Shown here: in pieces, positions 45,332 through 55,541 of the stretch
How positions within the stretch are numbered: position 1 is the first letter of the stretch
How the letters are laid out: each line of letters begins with the position of its first letter
Assembly (NCBI GenBank): GCA_002733865.1
Contig: NVXM01000001.1
Location: forward strand, 324,206-388,205
Direction of reading: 5' to 3'
DNA length: 64,000 nucleotides
Source: Sphingopyxis sp.
GTDB taxonomy: Bacteria; Pseudomonadota; Alphaproteobacteria; Sphingomonadales; Sphingomonadaceae
Translations under genes and position numbers: made by a program
The notes under the pieces: generated by a model
Databases searched by the model: none
Seen by the model: the letters and a program-made list of their open reading frames with translations, nothing else
Told to the model about the DNA's origin: nothing

Positions 45332-45535
45332 TTAGCCCAGGCCGTATGGCGCCCATTTCTTGACTGTCCGAGCATCCGCATCACACAATTTCTTGGTGCC
45401 GCGGTTCTGGCGGATATATTTGCTGTTATGGCTCATCAAACGGTGGCGTTTGCCGGCTACGCCGTGCTTGACCTTACCGGTTGCGGTGATCTTGAAGCGT
45501 TTCTTCACACCACTTTTGGTCTTCAACTTGGGCAT
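45332..45535 (-). CDS. rpmI: 50S ribosomal protein L35
   Basis: 67 residues, basic: [20 protein letters not shown] at the start, then [20 protein letters not shown]. First gene of the rpmI-rplT pair. infC, which often precedes it, is absent here; the upstream neighbour is an inositol-monophosphatase-type gene about 126 bases away in the same orientation, so rpmI should have its own promoter. Confidence 0.97.
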   Translation of the reverse strand: MPKLKTKSGVKKRFKITATGKVKHGVAGKRHRLMSHNSKYIRQNRGTKKLCDADARTVKKWAPYGLG

Positions 45536-45661
45536 TTTGGTCTCCTCTAGATGGTACCGTTACGGACACTTGTGGCAGCCCAACACTGGCCAGAGCGTCA
45601 CATTGGAACGGCGGCTTTAGCTAGATTCGCCGGAATTGCAAGAATAATTGCAGTCCGAGGA

Positions 45662-46441
45662 TCAATGATGGCAGGCAATTGCTTCCAGGACATCATCGAC
45701 CCGCGCCTGATCGCCCAGCGCCAGCACATGGCCATCGGATTCCGCGTGCAGCGGTTCGCCGTTCCAGTCGCACATCATCCCGCCGGCACCATCGACAATT
45801 GGGGCGAGAGCAGCAAAATCGTGGAGTTTCAGGCCCGCTTCGCAGACGACGTCGACATGGCCGCTGGCGACCAGCCCGTAATTATAGCAGTCGCCGCCAT
45901 AGATGATCTTGCGCGAGGCGACCTTGCTGGCGAGGCCCATGAAATGCTCGGCATCATGCTCGTCAAACAGATGCGGTGACGTGGTGGCGAGAACCGCGTC
46001 CTTGAGCTCCCGGCACCGGGCAGATCTGGCCGGTTGACCCTTGAACAGGGTCGGGCGGCCAACCACGCCGAGCCAGCGTTCCCGGCCAATCGGCTGGTCG
46101 ATGATACCGATTACCGGGAAACCATCCTGCATCAGCGCGATCAGGGTACCGAATATCGGCCGTCCGGCGATAAAGCTGGTCGTTCCGTCGATCGGATCGA
46201 GCACCCATTGACGTGAAGCGCCTTCGTTGTGCGTGCCATATTCTTCGCCGATGATGCCGTCATCGGGTCGTTCGGCCTCGATAATCGTCCGCATCGCTGC
46301 CTCCGCCGCGCGGTCAGCCTCGGTGACGGGGGAGGAGTCCTCTTTGGTTTCCTCGTCAAATTTAGCGCGGAAGAAAGGGCGAATGGCCTCGCCAGCGGCG
46401 TCAGCGAGTTTTTGTGCGAGGTCGATGTCTTTTGGGGTCAT
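45662..46441 (-). CDS. hisN: Inositol-monophosphatase family, histidinol-phosphatase (HisN-like)
   Basis: 259 residues. The metal-binding motifs of the IMPase superfamily are complete: SPVTEADRAAEAAM, GEEYG, WVLDPIDGTTSFIAGRPIFG and the C-terminal AGLKLHDFAALAPIVDGAGG. Within the family the segment YNYGLVASGHVDVVCEAGLK and the length favour the HisN-type histidinol-phosphatase of alphaproteobacteria. Other IMPase activities (inositol-1-phosphate, 3'-phosphoadenosine 5'-phosphate) cannot be excluded from sequence alone. Confidence 0.8.
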   Translation of the reverse strand: MTPKDIDLAQKLADAAGEAIRPFFRAKFDEETKEDSSPVTEADRAAEAAMRTIIEAERPDDGIIGEEYGTHNEGASRQWVLDPIDGTTSFIAGRPIFGTLIALMQDGFPVIGIIDQPIGRERWLGVVGRPTLFKGQPARSARCRELKDAVLATTSPHLFDEHDAEHFMGLASKVASRKIIYGGDCYNYGLVASGHVDVVCEAGLKLHDFAALAPIVDGAGGMMCDWNGEPLHAESDGHVLALGDQARVDDVLEAIACHH

Positions 46442-46590
46442 GCCTCATGCTTTATTATGATTGATTTCCTTCTGCCAGCAGAATCCGTTGCGGACCGACA
46501 CTTGCCGTTATTGGACAAGCGCGGGAAAATAGCTTTCGTTTGACGGCGATCATAAGCTAAGCGTGCGGCAAAGATCATGAGGGGATTTCG

Positions 46591-47019
46591 ATGAGTAGAA
46601 AATCAATTGCATTAGTAACGGTGGCTGTGTCCCTGCTGGCGTTCGCGTCAGCATCTCATGCACAACCCCATCCCGAGAATTTTGCGGGTTGTCAGGGCGG
46701 TTGTGATGGAGCGAGCCGCGATTTGAATATGCAAACGGAAAATCTGTCGAGAGCCACCCGAAGTTACAATCGTGGCCTTTCAAAGTTGCAGAAACAGGAT
46801 TTTTCCAAAGCCGCCAAGTTGTTTGAAAAAGCCGCGAAGTGGGTCCCCGAGAAGGCCGATTTTAGCTATATGGCCGGATCCAGTTTTTATTTCGCGGGCG
46901 ATCATGCCATGGCCAAGTCTCATCTGGTCAAGGCTTTGGCCGTTGAAGGAGATGATGCGATCGATTCCGGTCAGAGGGAAATTGCCCAGGACATTCTCAA
47001 GAAAATTGGTGAAGACTGA
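46591..47019 (+). CDS. Secreted TPR-like protein
   Basis: 142 residues. A signal peptide (MSRKSIALVTVAVSLLAFAS, cleaved after about SHA-QP) is followed by a Cys pair region GCQGGCDG and at least two tetratricopeptide-like helical hairpins: RSYNRGLSKLQKQDFSKAAK and SYMAGSSFYFAGDHAMAKSH. Probably periplasmic, a scaffold or binding protein. Single gene, convergent with prs, divergent from hisN. AGGGGATTT before the ATG is a reasonable ribosome site. Confidence 0.75.
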   Translation: MSRKSIALVTVAVSLLAFASASHAQPHPENFAGCQGGCDGASRDLNMQTENLSRATRSYNRGLSKLQKQDFSKAAKLFEKAAKWVPEKADFSYMAGSSFYFAGDHAMAKSHLVKALAVEGDDAIDSGQREIAQDILKKIGED

Positions 47020-47040
47020 GGCTGTCTAGCCGCGCACCGA

Positions 47041-47976
47041 TTAGTCGAAAAGACTGCTGACCGAACTTTCATCCGCAATTCGCTTGATGGCTTCGCCCAG
47101 CAGCGGTGCGATCGGCAAGATCCGGATCCTGCTGGAATCGAGCGCTGATTGCGGCGTCTTGATCGTATCGGTGATGATCAGCTTGCGCAGCGATGAATTG
47201 TTGACCCGCTCCACCGCCTTGCCGGACAGGACGCCGTGCGTAATATAGGCAGCGACGTCGGCTGCGCCTGCTGCAAGCAAGGCATCCGCGGCGTTGCAGA
47301 GCGTGCCGGCGCTGTCGGCGATATCGTCGATCATTACGCAGAAGCGGCCTTCAACGTCGCCGATAATATTCATCACCTCCGAGACACCGGCATGTTCGCG
47401 GCGCTTGTCGACAATGGCGAGCGGCGCATTGTCGAGCCGCTTGGCAAGCGCGCGCGCGCGGACCACGCCGCCGACGTCAGGAGAGACGACCATGATATCC
47501 TTGTCGCCATGGCGTGACTTGATGTCTTCGCTGATCACCGGCGCGCCATAGAGATTATCCGTCGGAATATCGAAGAAGCCCTGAATCTGACCGGCATGAA
47601 GGTCGACGGTCAGCACCCGGTCAGCCCCGGCTTCGGTGATCAGATTGGCGACCAGCTTGGCGGAGATCGGCGTACGCGGTCCCGGTTTGCGGTCCTGCCG
47701 GGCATAGCCGAAATAGGGAATGACGGCAGTGATGCGCTTGGCGGAGGCGCGGCGCAGGGCGTCGATGCTGATCAGCAATTCCATCAAATTGTCATTGGCC
47801 GGGTGGCTGGTCGACTGAACCACAAAGACATCTTCACCGCGGACATTTTCGTGGATTTCGATGAAAATTTCGTCATCGGCAAAGCGCTTGACGCTGGCAT
47901 CGGTGAGGGGGATCTCAAGATATTCGGCGATCGCGGTGGCAAGCGGCAGATTGCTGTTACCGGACATGAGTTTCAT
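47041..47976 (-). CDS. prs: Ribose-phosphate pyrophosphokinase
   Basis: 311 residues from ATG 47976 ([20 protein letters not shown]); an upstream extension to 48105 is not supported. PRPP synthetase motifs are intact: [60 protein letters not shown] and the PRPP-binding [17 protein letters not shown]. It makes PRPP for nucleotide, histidine, tryptophan and NAD synthesis. Divergent from nadE, which uses this pathway's products. Confidence 0.96.
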   Translation of the reverse strand: MKLMSGNSNLPLATAIAEYLEIPLTDASVKRFADDEIFIEIHENVRGEDVFVVQSTSHPANDNLMELLISIDALRRASAKRITAVIPYFGYARQDRKPGPRTPISAKLVANLITEAGADRVLTVDLHAGQIQGFFDIPTDNLYGAPVISEDIKSRHGDKDIMVVSPDVGGVVRARALAKRLDNAPLAIVDKRREHAGVSEVMNIIGDVEGRFCVMIDDIADSAGTLCNAADALLAAGAADVAAYITHGVLSGKAVERVNNSSLRKLIITDTIKTPQSALDSSRIRILPIAPLLGEAIKRIADESSVSSLFD

Positions 47977-48131
47977 AGTGGCGCTTCCCAGATAACGGCG
48001 AGCCGCCAGAATCGCCGACGACACTCCATGACAATTTTGTGACCCTGTTAGACAGATGGCTGGCAAATCTAAAGTCCGTAATTGCGTTAATTTCGATTGC
48101 TCCACACTGTGCCGCTTTCTATCAGGGCCGG

Positions 48132-49787
48132 ATGACGGAAAAGCTCACCATCACCATGGCGCAACTGACCCAGAGCGTCGGCGATTTGCGCGGCAATGCC
48201 GATGCGATGATCGCAGCCCATGGCGCGCGGCCCGACAGCGATCTGATCGTGTTTCCCGAACTGCAGCTGATTGGCTATCCGCCAGAGGATCTGGTGTTGA
48301 AGCCGGCGGTGTGGCAGCGGGCAAAAGCAGAACTCAACCGGCTTGCGGCTGCCACTGCGGGGCCGGGACCGGCAATGCTTGTAGGGTCGATTTTTCGTGA
48401 GGGCGACAAGCTTTATAACGGCATTGCCCTGCTCGATGGCGGACATATTCGTGATGTCCGGTACAAGGTAGAATTGCCCAATTACGGCACATTTGACGAA
48501 AAGCGGCTGTTCGCGTCCGGCCCGTTGCCGGAGCCGATTGAGTTCAAGGGCTGCAAAATCGGCTTGCCGATCTGCGAGGATGTCTGGTTCCCGACCGTGT
48601 GCGAGCATCTGAAAGCACAGGGCGCTGATTTGTTTATCTCGGTGCACGGCAGCCCCTATGAAATCGAGAAGGACGATATGCGTCTGGGGCAGGTGGCCAC
48701 CAAGCGAGTGCGGGAAACGGGCATTCCGATGCTGTTCCTGAACCGGGTCGGCGGACAGGACGAGATCGTTTTCGATGGTGCCAGCTTCGTGCTCAACGGA
48801 GACGCTAGCGTAATGCACCAGTTGCCCGACTGGGACGAGACGATTGTCGACACGCGCTGGTCTTGCGAAGACGGAAAATGGACTTGCGCGCCAGGCGAAA
48901 TTCACGCGCTGGATGATCATCCCGCCGACATTTACAATGCCATGATTGTGGGCTTGCGGGATTATGTGAACCGCAATCGTTTCCCCGGCGTTTTGCTCGG
49001 GCTTTCGGGCGGGATCGACAGCGCGTTGTCGGCTGCGGTTGCGGTCGACGCATTGGGCGCCGACCGGGTGTGGAACGTAATGATGCCGTCGCGTTTTACA
49101 TCGCAGGAAAGCCTCGACGATGCAGAGGGCTGCGCCAGAATGCTCGGCACCCGGCTGGACACGATCCCGATCAATCCGGCGGTCGAAGGCTTTGACGCGA
49201 TGCTTGAGGACAGTTTTGCCGATCGCAATGTCGACATCACCGAAGAGAATATCCAGTCACGGATCCGCGGTGTGACCTTGATGGCCCTGTCGAACAAATT
49301 CGGCCACATGCTACTGACCACGGGCAATAAAAGCGAGATGAGCGTTGGCTATGCGACCATCTATGGCGACATGGCGGGCGGCTATTCGGTACTCAAGGAC
49401 GCCTACAAGCTGACTGTCTTCAAGCTTTCAAAATGGCGCAACGCCAACAAGCCGAGCCTTGGCATGGGCCCGGATGGCCCGGTAATGCCGGAAGCCGTAA
49501 TCACCAAGCCACCCAGTGCAGAGTTGCGCGAGGACCAGAAAGACAGCGACAGCCTGCCGGATTACGAGATTCTCGATCCCTTGCTGCACGGTCTGATCGA
49601 GGAAGAATTGTCGGTAAACGACCTTGTCGCAAAAGGTTTTGATCGCGAGACCGTGGTGCGGATCGAGCGGTTGCTCTATATCGCAGAATATAAACGGCGT
49701 CAGGCACCGCCGGGTGTCAAGCTGGGCACCAGAAATTTTGGCCGTGACCGGCGCTATCCGATCACCAACGCATTCAGGACTGTATGA
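48132..49787 (+). CDS. nadE: NAD+ synthetase, glutamine-hydrolysing
   Basis: 551 residues from ATG 48132. Residues 1-260 are a nitrilase-type glutaminase with the Glu-Lys-Cys triad: Glu43 in FPELQLIG, Lys in [10 protein letters not shown] and Cys in [11 protein letters not shown]. Residues about 280-551 are the synthetase, with the P-loop [20 protein letters not shown] and [20 protein letters not shown]. Last step of NAD synthesis. Overlaps gltX by four bases (ATGA). Confidence 0.96.
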   Translation: MTEKLTITMAQLTQSVGDLRGNADAMIAAHGARPDSDLIVFPELQLIGYPPEDLVLKPAVWQRAKAELNRLAAATAGPGPAMLVGSIFREGDKLYNGIALLDGGHIRDVRYKVELPNYGTFDEKRLFASGPLPEPIEFKGCKIGLPICEDVWFPTVCEHLKAQGADLFISVHGSPYEIEKDDMRLGQVATKRVRETGIPMLFLNRVGGQDEIVFDGASFVLNGDASVMHQLPDWDETIVDTRWSCEDGKWTCAPGEIHALDDHPADIYNAMIVGLRDYVNRNRFPGVLLGLSGGIDSALSAAVAVDALGADRVWNVMMPSRFTSQESLDDAEGCARMLGTRLDTIPINPAVEGFDAMLEDSFADRNVDITEENIQSRIRGVTLMALSNKFGHMLLTTGNKSEMSVGYATIYGDMAGGYSVLKDAYKLTVFKLSKWRNANKPSLGMGPDGPVMPEAVITKPPSAELREDQKDSDSLPDYEILDPLLHGLIEEELSVNDLVAKGFDRETVVRIERLLYIAEYKRRQAPPGVKLGTRNFGRDRRYPITNAFRTV

Positions 49788-51121
49788 CCATCAAAACCCG
49801 CTTCGCTCCGTCACCGACGGGCCATCTTCATGTCGGCAATATCCGCACCGCGCTGCACAACTGGATGTTCGCGCAGAAAGAGGGCGGCACATTTTTGCTG
49901 CGGCTCGACGATACCGATGCCGAGCGTTCAAAAGAGCAATATGTCGAGGCGATCCGGGCAGACCTGGCGTGGCTGGGACTGGTGCCGGATGAAGAGCAGC
50001 GGCAATCGGCGCGCTTTGATCGCTATGAAGAGCAGCTGGAAAAGCTGAAGGCGGCTGGCCGGGTCTATCCGGCCTATGAGACGGCACAGGAGCTGGACCT
50101 GAAGCGCAAGATCCAGCTCGGACGCGGGAAGCCACCGATCTATGACCGGGCGGCGCTTGACCTGACAGAAGCCCAGATTGCCGAGTTTGAAGAGCAGGGC
50201 CGCAAACCGCATTGGCGCTTCAAGCTGGATCACGAAACGCCGATCACCTGGACCGACCTGATTCGGGGAGACCAGCATTTTGATCCGGCGCTCCTGTCCG
50301 ATCCGGTCATCCGGCGGGAAGATGGCAGTTGGCTCTATATGCTGCCTTCGGCGATTGATGATGTGGATATGGGTATCACCCATGTCGTGCGCGGTGAGGA
50401 TCATGTTGCCAATACAGCGGTACAGATTCAGATGTTCCATGCGCTGGGAGCAAAGCCGCCGGAATTCGCGCATGAAGCCTTGCTCGTTGGCACCGAAGGC
50501 AAGCTGTCGAAGCGGCTGGGTTCGCTGGGCGTCAGTAGTTTTCGGGAGAAGCATATCGAGCCGCAGGCGATTGTTGCCCTGTTGGCACGGATTGGTACCA
50601 GCGATCCGGTGGAGCCGGTTGCGGATGTAGCGCCGCTGATCGCCAGTTTCGACTTTGGCCGCTTTGGCCGGGCACCGGCGCGGTTCGACGAAGAGGAGCT
50701 GGCGCAGCTCAACCAGAAAATTGTCCATCTGCTTGATTATAAGGATGTGAAGCCTCGACTGCCGGATGCGATGGACGCTGCTGCATGGGAGGTCATTCGG
50801 CCCAACTTGCATGATATGGGCGATGTCGATTCATGGTGGCAGGTCGTGACCGGGCCGGTGGTGGTGCCCGATCTGTCGGTGGAGGATCAGGCTTTCATAG
50901 GCATTGCTGCTGCAAAAATGGAAGAATTGGAAGCATCTGATGATCTCTGGAAAGATCTGACCAGTGCGCTCAAGGAGGCCACCGGCCGGAAAGGCAAACC
51001 GCTGTTCATGCCCTTGCGCCAGGCGTTGACTGGTCTCGACCATGGTCCGGATATGAACGCATTGCTGCCGTTGATCGGCAAGCCCGCCGCGCTGACAAGG
51101 CTGGTGGAAGCCGCCGTCTGA
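49784..51121 (+). CDS. gltX: Glutamyl-tRNA synthetase
   Basis: 445 residues. Class I motifs: FAPSPTGHLHVGNIRTALHN (HIGH form HVGN) and EGKLSKRLGS (KMSKS form KLSKR), with ALLARIGTSDPVEP and a C-terminal helical anticodon-binding region. Non-discriminating or discriminating behaviour cannot be told; alphaproteobacteria often carry two gltX copies, and this shorter type is one of them. Coupled to nadE. Confidence 0.94.
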   Translation: MTIKTRFAPSPTGHLHVGNIRTALHNWMFAQKEGGTFLLRLDDTDAERSKEQYVEAIRADLAWLGLVPDEEQRQSARFDRYEEQLEKLKAAGRVYPAYETAQELDLKRKIQLGRGKPPIYDRAALDLTEAQIAEFEEQGRKPHWRFKLDHETPITWTDLIRGDQHFDPALLSDPVIRREDGSWLYMLPSAIDDVDMGITHVVRGEDHVANTAVQIQMFHALGAKPPEFAHEALLVGTEGKLSKRLGSLGVSSFREKHIEPQAIVALLARIGTSDPVEPVADVAPLIASFDFGRFGRAPARFDEEELAQLNQKIVHLLDYKDVKPRLPDAMDAAAWEVIRPNLHDMGDVDSWWQVVTGPVVVPDLSVEDQAFIGIAAAKMEELEASDDLWKDLTSALKEATGRKGKPLFMPLRQALTGLDHGPDMNALLPLIGKPAALTRLVEAAV

Positions 51122-51269
51122 GCTAATCTCATCATTATCGCGCCACAGGCTAAGCGAGGCGTTTGCTATTTGTCATGTAATAGTATAACATACCAAATAG
51201 GCGATGCGGACAGATAGTCAAAAAGGCACAGGCCGCTCCGCCATGTTTGAGGATGGTTGAGAGGATGTA

Positions 51270-51935
51270 ATGATGAGCTATGTTTCCGTTTACGAGAATA
51301 AGACACCCCGAACCAAAGGTGTGATACTGGCCGGCGCTGTTCATGCGGTGATTATCGCCGCGGTGATTGCGATGCCAGGGATTGAAATTCCGGAAAAATT
51401 TCGCGGCACGGTGCTCGCTGTCCCGGTTCTGGCCGAAAAGCCTCCGGAACCGGTAAAACACAAAGTTGAGCCCGCAATCCAACTGCCGACCAAGCCCCAG
51501 CATAAGGCGCAGGACAAGCTGGTGGTCGATTTGCCGGCTGCTCCGGTGGAGCCGCTTCCCAGCTATGCCGAGAATGCGTTGGACACGGGCCTCACGGGTG
51601 CGGGATTTGAAATTCCCTTCGAGGCGATCAAGGTTGCGCCGGATCCGGTGATTGTCGATGCGCGACTTAACGCTCGTTACGCCGCGCAGTTTCAACCAGC
51701 CTACCCGTCTGGCCAGTTGCGGCTGGAACGGGAAGCGGAGGTGAGTGTCCGGGTGCTGGTCGGCACAGATGGCCGGGTGAGGCAGATTGAACTGATCGAT
51801 TCGCCGCATCCTGACTTCTGGGCGGCAACTCGCAAACAGGCTTTGAGCAAATGGCGGTTCAAGCCGGCAACCAGAGACGGCAAGCCATTTGAGAGCTGGA
51901 TGACGCTGAAAGTCCGCTTCGAAATCAATAGCTGA
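51270..51935 (+). CDS. TonB-like energy transducer
   Basis: 221 residues. A single N-terminal helix (GVILAGAVHAVIIAAVIAMP, about 17-36) anchors it in the inner membrane, followed by a Pro/Lys/Glu-rich spanner (KPPEPVKHKVEPAIQLPTKP) and a C-terminal TonB domain with the usual ALSKWRFKPATRDGKP near the end. It should carry proton-motive energy to TonB-dependent receptors such as the one at 4794-7319. No exbB/exbD genes are adjacent. The start is ATG 51270 or the next ATG at 51273. Confidence 0.82.
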   Translation: MMSYVSVYENKTPRTKGVILAGAVHAVIIAAVIAMPGIEIPEKFRGTVLAVPVLAEKPPEPVKHKVEPAIQLPTKPQHKAQDKLVVDLPAAPVEPLPSYAENALDTGLTGAGFEIPFEAIKVAPDPVIVDARLNARYAAQFQPAYPSGQLRLEREAEVSVRVLVGTDGRVRQIELIDSPHPDFWAATRKQALSKWRFKPATRDGKPFESWMTLKVRFEINS

Positions 51936-52025
51936 TCCCGTCGCCGGGTGATCTGACCCCAGTTTCCCGCCCCAAATTTGCGGGAAGGGCTGGTCATCCG
52001 GCGGCGCGCGCCCTATTTGAACGCC

Positions 52026-52439
52026 ATGGGAATGTTAAAAGATGTATCGGTCAGCGGCGGCTTTGGCGATCTGATCGCCGTTTTCCGTCAAAGTGAGCCG
52101 GGCGAGCGCTTGCTTCCGGCGGCGTTGGCGATCGCCTGCACGGCGTTCATTCTACTCCTTTTCTATCTCGATCCAAAGGTAAATACTTACACTTATGTAC
52201 CGCAGGAGGTCGTTTATGTCGAAAACTGGACAAACGACCGGACCGATGAAGAAATTCTGCAGGACCGCTGGCAGGTCCAGTGCCTCAAAGACAAGCTGGA
52301 GGCGGAACGGCGCGAGGCGATGAAGGAACTCGGCCGGATGTCGGGCATGGACGTCGAGGAAATTGAACGCGAAGCCGAAGCGGCCCGGGCTGCACGCGGC
52401 GAGGTCGAGGTCGATCGTCCGGCCGGACTGCAATGCTGA
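52026..52439 (+). CDS. Small bitopic membrane protein, unknown
   Basis: 137 residues from ATG 52026 (52032 also possible). One transmembrane helix (LLPAALAIACTAFILLLFYL, about 38-57) is followed by a charged, strongly helical C-terminus (EEILQDRWQVQCLKDKLEAE and EEIEREAEAARAARGEVEVD) likely to form a coiled coil. It overlaps ribD by seven bases and follows the TonB-like gene. I do not recognise a family; conserved context in sphingomonads would suggest an envelope role. Confidence 0.65.
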   Translation: MGMLKDVSVSGGFGDLIAVFRQSEPGERLLPAALAIACTAFILLLFYLDPKVNTYTYVPQEVVYVENWTNDRTDEEILQDRWQVQCLKDKLEAERREAMKELGRMSGMDVEEIEREAEAARAARGEVEVDRPAGLQC

Positions 52440-53413
52440 CCTCCGTGGCCGACGCGCACTATATGGCGGCGGCTTTGGCATTATCGGAGCGAGGACGAGG
52501 CCGTACGGGAGCAAACCCGAATGTCGGTTGTGTGATCGTCAAAAATGGCATCATCATCGGTCGCGGCTGGACACAGCCGGGGGGTCGCCCCCATGCCGAG
52601 GAAATGGCGCTGGCCCAGGCCGGCCGGTCGGCGCGCGGCGCGGACGTTTATGTAACCATGGAGCCCTGTGCGCATGACAGCAGCCGCGGCCCGACCTGCA
52701 GTATCGCGCTGATCGAGGCGAAACCGAAAAGAGTGATTGTTGCTACCCTTGATGCTGACGAACGCACCCGGCGGAGAGGCATTGACCGGCTGGGCGACGC
52801 GGGCATACCGGTCTCCGTCGGTATTCGCGAGCTGGAAGCGCGGCGCGCCATGGCCGGCTTCCTGTGCCGCGTCGAGAACGGGCGACCGTTTGTCACGCTG
52901 AAACTAGCAATGTCGCTCGATGGCTGTATCGCCCTGGCGGATGGGTCCAGTCAGTGGATCACTGGCGATCGCGCGCGGGCTCACGCCCACATGGAGCGCG
53001 CGCGCAGCGACGCGATTCTGGTGGGAGCAGGAACGGCCCGGACGGACAGGCCCGGCCTGGATGTGCGCCTTGACGGTCTGACCGACCGTTCGCCACAGCC
53101 AGTCATACTGGGGCATGACAAGGACAAGCCCGAGCGATGGCAGCAAATTGCTGAACCGTTCGGGATTGCCGATCTTTCCGACATCAACTGGCTGCTGGTC
53201 GAAGGCGGCGCGAAAACCGCTGCTTCATTCTTGCAGGAGGGTCTGGTGGATCGGCTGTTATTCTATCGCGCCCCGATCATCATCGGTGGCGGTTTGCCCG
53301 GCATTGCCGATATTGGGCTGGAAAAGCTCAGCGAGGCGCATGGTCAGTGGCAGCGCGTCGATCAGCGCTCGCTCGGGCAGGATATGCTTGAGATATATGA
53401 CCGCGCCGCCTAG
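52433..53413 (+). CDS. ribD: Bifunctional riboflavin deaminase-reductase
   Basis: 326 residues. The N-terminal cytidine-deaminase-like domain has the zinc site GGRPHAEEMAL and MEPCAHDSSRGPTC; the C-terminal reductase domain (about 145-326) has VTLKLAMSLDGCIALADGSS, ITGDRARAHAHMERARSDAI and LLVEGGAKTAASFL. It carries out steps 2 and 3 of riboflavin synthesis from GTP. Followed 33 bases later by ribE. Confidence 0.95.
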   Translation: MLTSVADAHYMAAALALSERGRGRTGANPNVGCVIVKNGIIIGRGWTQPGGRPHAEEMALAQAGRSARGADVYVTMEPCAHDSSRGPTCSIALIEAKPKRVIVATLDADERTRRRGIDRLGDAGIPVSVGIRELEARRAMAGFLCRVENGRPFVTLKLAMSLDGCIALADGSSQWITGDRARAHAHMERARSDAILVGAGTARTDRPGLDVRLDGLTDRSPQPVILGHDKDKPERWQQIAEPFGIADLSDINWLLVEGGAKTAASFLQEGLVDRLLFYRAPIIIGGGLPGIADIGLEKLSEAHGQWQRVDQRSLGQDMLEIYDRAA

Positions 53414-53446
53414 GTTCCGCTTCGTTCACAGCAAATAGGATCGCCC

Positions 53447-54055
53447 ATGTTCACCGGCATTGTTTCAGACATCGGAACTATCGAATCGCTCGACCAGCGC
53501 GGTGACCTTCGCGTGAAAATCACCTGTGGCTATGATATGGATGGTGTCGATATGGGCGCTTCGATCGCCTGCTCCGGCATTTGTCTGACGGTCGTCGAGA
53601 AGGGTGCCGACTGGTTTGCGGTCGACGTGTCAGGGGAAACCATCTCGTGCATTGCGGCAGGCCAATTTGAAGCGGGACGGCGGATCAACCTGGAGCGCGC
53701 GTTGAAGGTGGGCGATGAGCTCGGCGGCCATATCGTCACCGGCCATGTCGATGGTGTCGGCGAGGTTGTTTCCAGCAATTCTGCAGGCGATTCAACAGAA
53801 GTCGTGATCCGGGTTTCCAAAGATCTGGCACCCTATGTCGCGGCCAAGGGATCGATCACCGTCGACGGCGTATCGCTGACCGTCAATGCGGTGTCCGACG
53901 AAGCGGCGGGCACGCAATTCAGTCTCAACATCATCCCGCATACCGCACAGGTGACCACGCTCGGCGAATTGCAGTCCGGCCGTAAGGTCAATCTGGAGAT
54001 CGATATATTGGCGCGCTATCTGGCGCGGATGGAACAGGTCAAGTCGCTCGCCTGA
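53447..54055 (+). CDS. ribE: Riboflavin synthase, alpha subunit
   Basis: 202 residues made of two lumazine-binding repeats: MFTGIVSDIGTIESLDQRGD with GASIACSGICLTVVE, and HIVTGHVDGVGEVVSSNSAG with GSITVDGVSLTVNAV. The trimeric enzyme dismutates 6,7-dimethyl-8-ribityllumazine to riboflavin. Downstream of ribD in one operon; ribBA and ribH are not in the window. Confidence 0.96.
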   Translation: MFTGIVSDIGTIESLDQRGDLRVKITCGYDMDGVDMGASIACSGICLTVVEKGADWFAVDVSGETISCIAAGQFEAGRRINLERALKVGDELGGHIVTGHVDGVGEVVSSNSAGDSTEVVIRVSKDLAPYVAAKGSITVDGVSLTVNAVSDEAAGTQFSLNIIPHTAQVTTLGELQSGRKVNLEIDILARYLARMEQVKSLA

Positions 54056-54081
54056 TCTGCGCGCAGCGACATACAGTTCGA

Positions 54082-54867
54082 TCAGAACGGCAACCATTTC
54101 TGCTTCTTGCTGAACTTCATATAGCCGACATTGGCCCCGAGCCGAAGGCCAGCACCGAGCCGCACCGGGATCACGACCTTGTCGCCGCTCCGCAAATAGC
54201 TGACCTGAAAGCCGCCGATGAAATAGGCGGCGCCTTCGCCAGCCGGGAAGCGTTGAAACAATTCTTCGGTATCGTAGAGATTGTAAACGAGGACAAAGGT
54301 GTTTGCCGCATTGCCGCCGATATCAAAGCCGACCGACGGACCGGTCCAGTAGACCGGACGCTCGCCCTCGATCTTGTGATAAAGCTTGCCCGAACCATAG
54401 CGCAGCCCGACAATGAAAGCCCCGCTGGCTTCGCGTCCGGCGATATAGGCATTGGGCCGGCCCTGCTTCTTGAGAATATCCTCGATAACCTCGGCCAGGC
54501 CTTTTGCGCCCTTGCCGAAAACGCCTTCCGCGGCGCCGATCAGATCATCGTCCTGATAGGTGGCGCTGTCGTCGGCCGCTGGTACAGCAGCGCTGCCGGT
54601 CTGACCGGCTGTGGTGGTATCGCCATAAGGCGCCACAATATCGGCATTGATATCGCTGTCGATTGTGGTGTCATCGACCGTCGTCGAATCTGCCGGAGCC
54701 GAATCGAAATTCCCGTCATAATCTGGCGCTGCCAGATCGGCATCGATCACATCATTGGGATCGACATTTTCCACCTGCTGGGCGGAGGCGGGTGACAGGG
54801 CTGGTGCAGTGGCAAGGGCCAAAACAGCAAATGTTCCCAAAAATTTCTTCATGCATAACGGTAACAT
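54082..54867 (-). CDS. eipA: EipA-like envelope protein (DUF1134)
   Basis: 261 residues from ATG 54867, chosen because AAGGAG lies 7 bases upstream; ATG 54852 would leave a cleaner signal peptide but no such site. The signal peptide MKKFLGTFAVLALATAPALS is followed by an acidic low-complexity stretch (about 35-110) and the DUF1134 domain (about 120-261): IEDILKKQGRPNAYIAGREA, GASVG-like GPSVGFDIGGNAANTFVLVY and PAGEGAAYFIGGFQVSYLRS. Related proteins in Brucella and Caulobacter (EipA) are periplasmic envelope-integrity factors. Convergent with ribE. Confidence 0.8.
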   Translation of the reverse strand: MLPLCMKKFLGTFAVLALATAPALSPASAQQVENVDPNDVIDADLAAPDYDGNFDSAPADSTTVDDTTIDSDINADIVAPYGDTTTAGQTGSAAVPAADDSATYQDDDLIGAAEGVFGKGAKGLAEVIEDILKKQGRPNAYIAGREASGAFIVGLRYGSGKLYHKIEGERPVYWTGPSVGFDIGGNAANTFVLVYNLYDTEELFQRFPAGEGAAYFIGGFQVSYLRSGDKVVIPVRLGAGLRLGANVGYMKFSKKQKWLPF

Positions 54868-55087
54868 GGGTTAACTCCTTCCCATTACCAGCCAGCGTCG
54901 GCTCTCGGCTGTTGCACCTGACCACGCAATGAACGGACGACGAAGTGAGTCGATTCTGCGGCGGTCCGAGTCGGTTTTTCAAAAGCGGGGCATTTCCGGC
55001 TTTCTCGATGTGTTTGGATATCGGCCATTTTTCCCGTTGCAGCCAGCGCGATGGTTGGTTATAGCGCGGTCTGTAGCCAAGCTACGT

Positions 55088-55177
55088 GGACACGTGGGTG
55101 AGCGGCTGAAACCACCTCCTTGCTAAGGAGACAAGCCTTTACGGGCTTCGAGGGTTCGAATCCCTCCGTGTCCTCCA
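55088..55177 (+). tRNA. tRNA-Ser (anticodon GCT)
   Basis: 90 bases fold as a class II tRNA. The acceptor GGACACG pairs with CGTGTCC, followed by T and an encoded CCA. The anticodon loop TTGCTAA between CTCC/GGAG reads GCT (AGC/AGU serine codons). A long variable arm (AAGCC/GGCTT) and GTTCGAATC in the T-loop complete it. It stands exactly at the border between GC-rich core genes and the AT-richer polysaccharide region. Confidence 0.95.
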
Positions 55178-55541
55178 TTTTTTGGTGATCCCGTAGCATC
55201 AGTTGGTGAGAGCTCCGGTCGATGTCGAAGTCACACACGGCTGTCTGAAGTCGAATTTATCCGAAATGTTACCGATCCAACAATCAGTTATTTGTCGAGT
55301 TGAAATCTGCTTCTCGATGACTTCCCTCTTTAATCAAGGTCTAACCAACAAAACACACATGCAATAATATGATCAACGAATAGGATTTGAGAACAATAGA
55401 TCTAACCCCAAAACTGGCTCGCCACCTCATTTCATATCGGGACGAAAGGTTAATAACGTTGCAGTGAGTCCGTTTTGATATTAGAGCTTCGAATCAACGT
55501 CAGGGGTCGCACAATCACTACGTTCAGGGATTCTAGCTGTC
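55178..55541. other. 364-bp AT-rich leader of the polysaccharide region
   Basis: No ORF, tRNA-like fold or clear repeat is visible. Base composition drops right after the tRNA-Ser. It presumably holds the promoter of the sugar-transferase operon starting at 55542; I cannot assign boxes with confidence. Confidence 0.35.
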
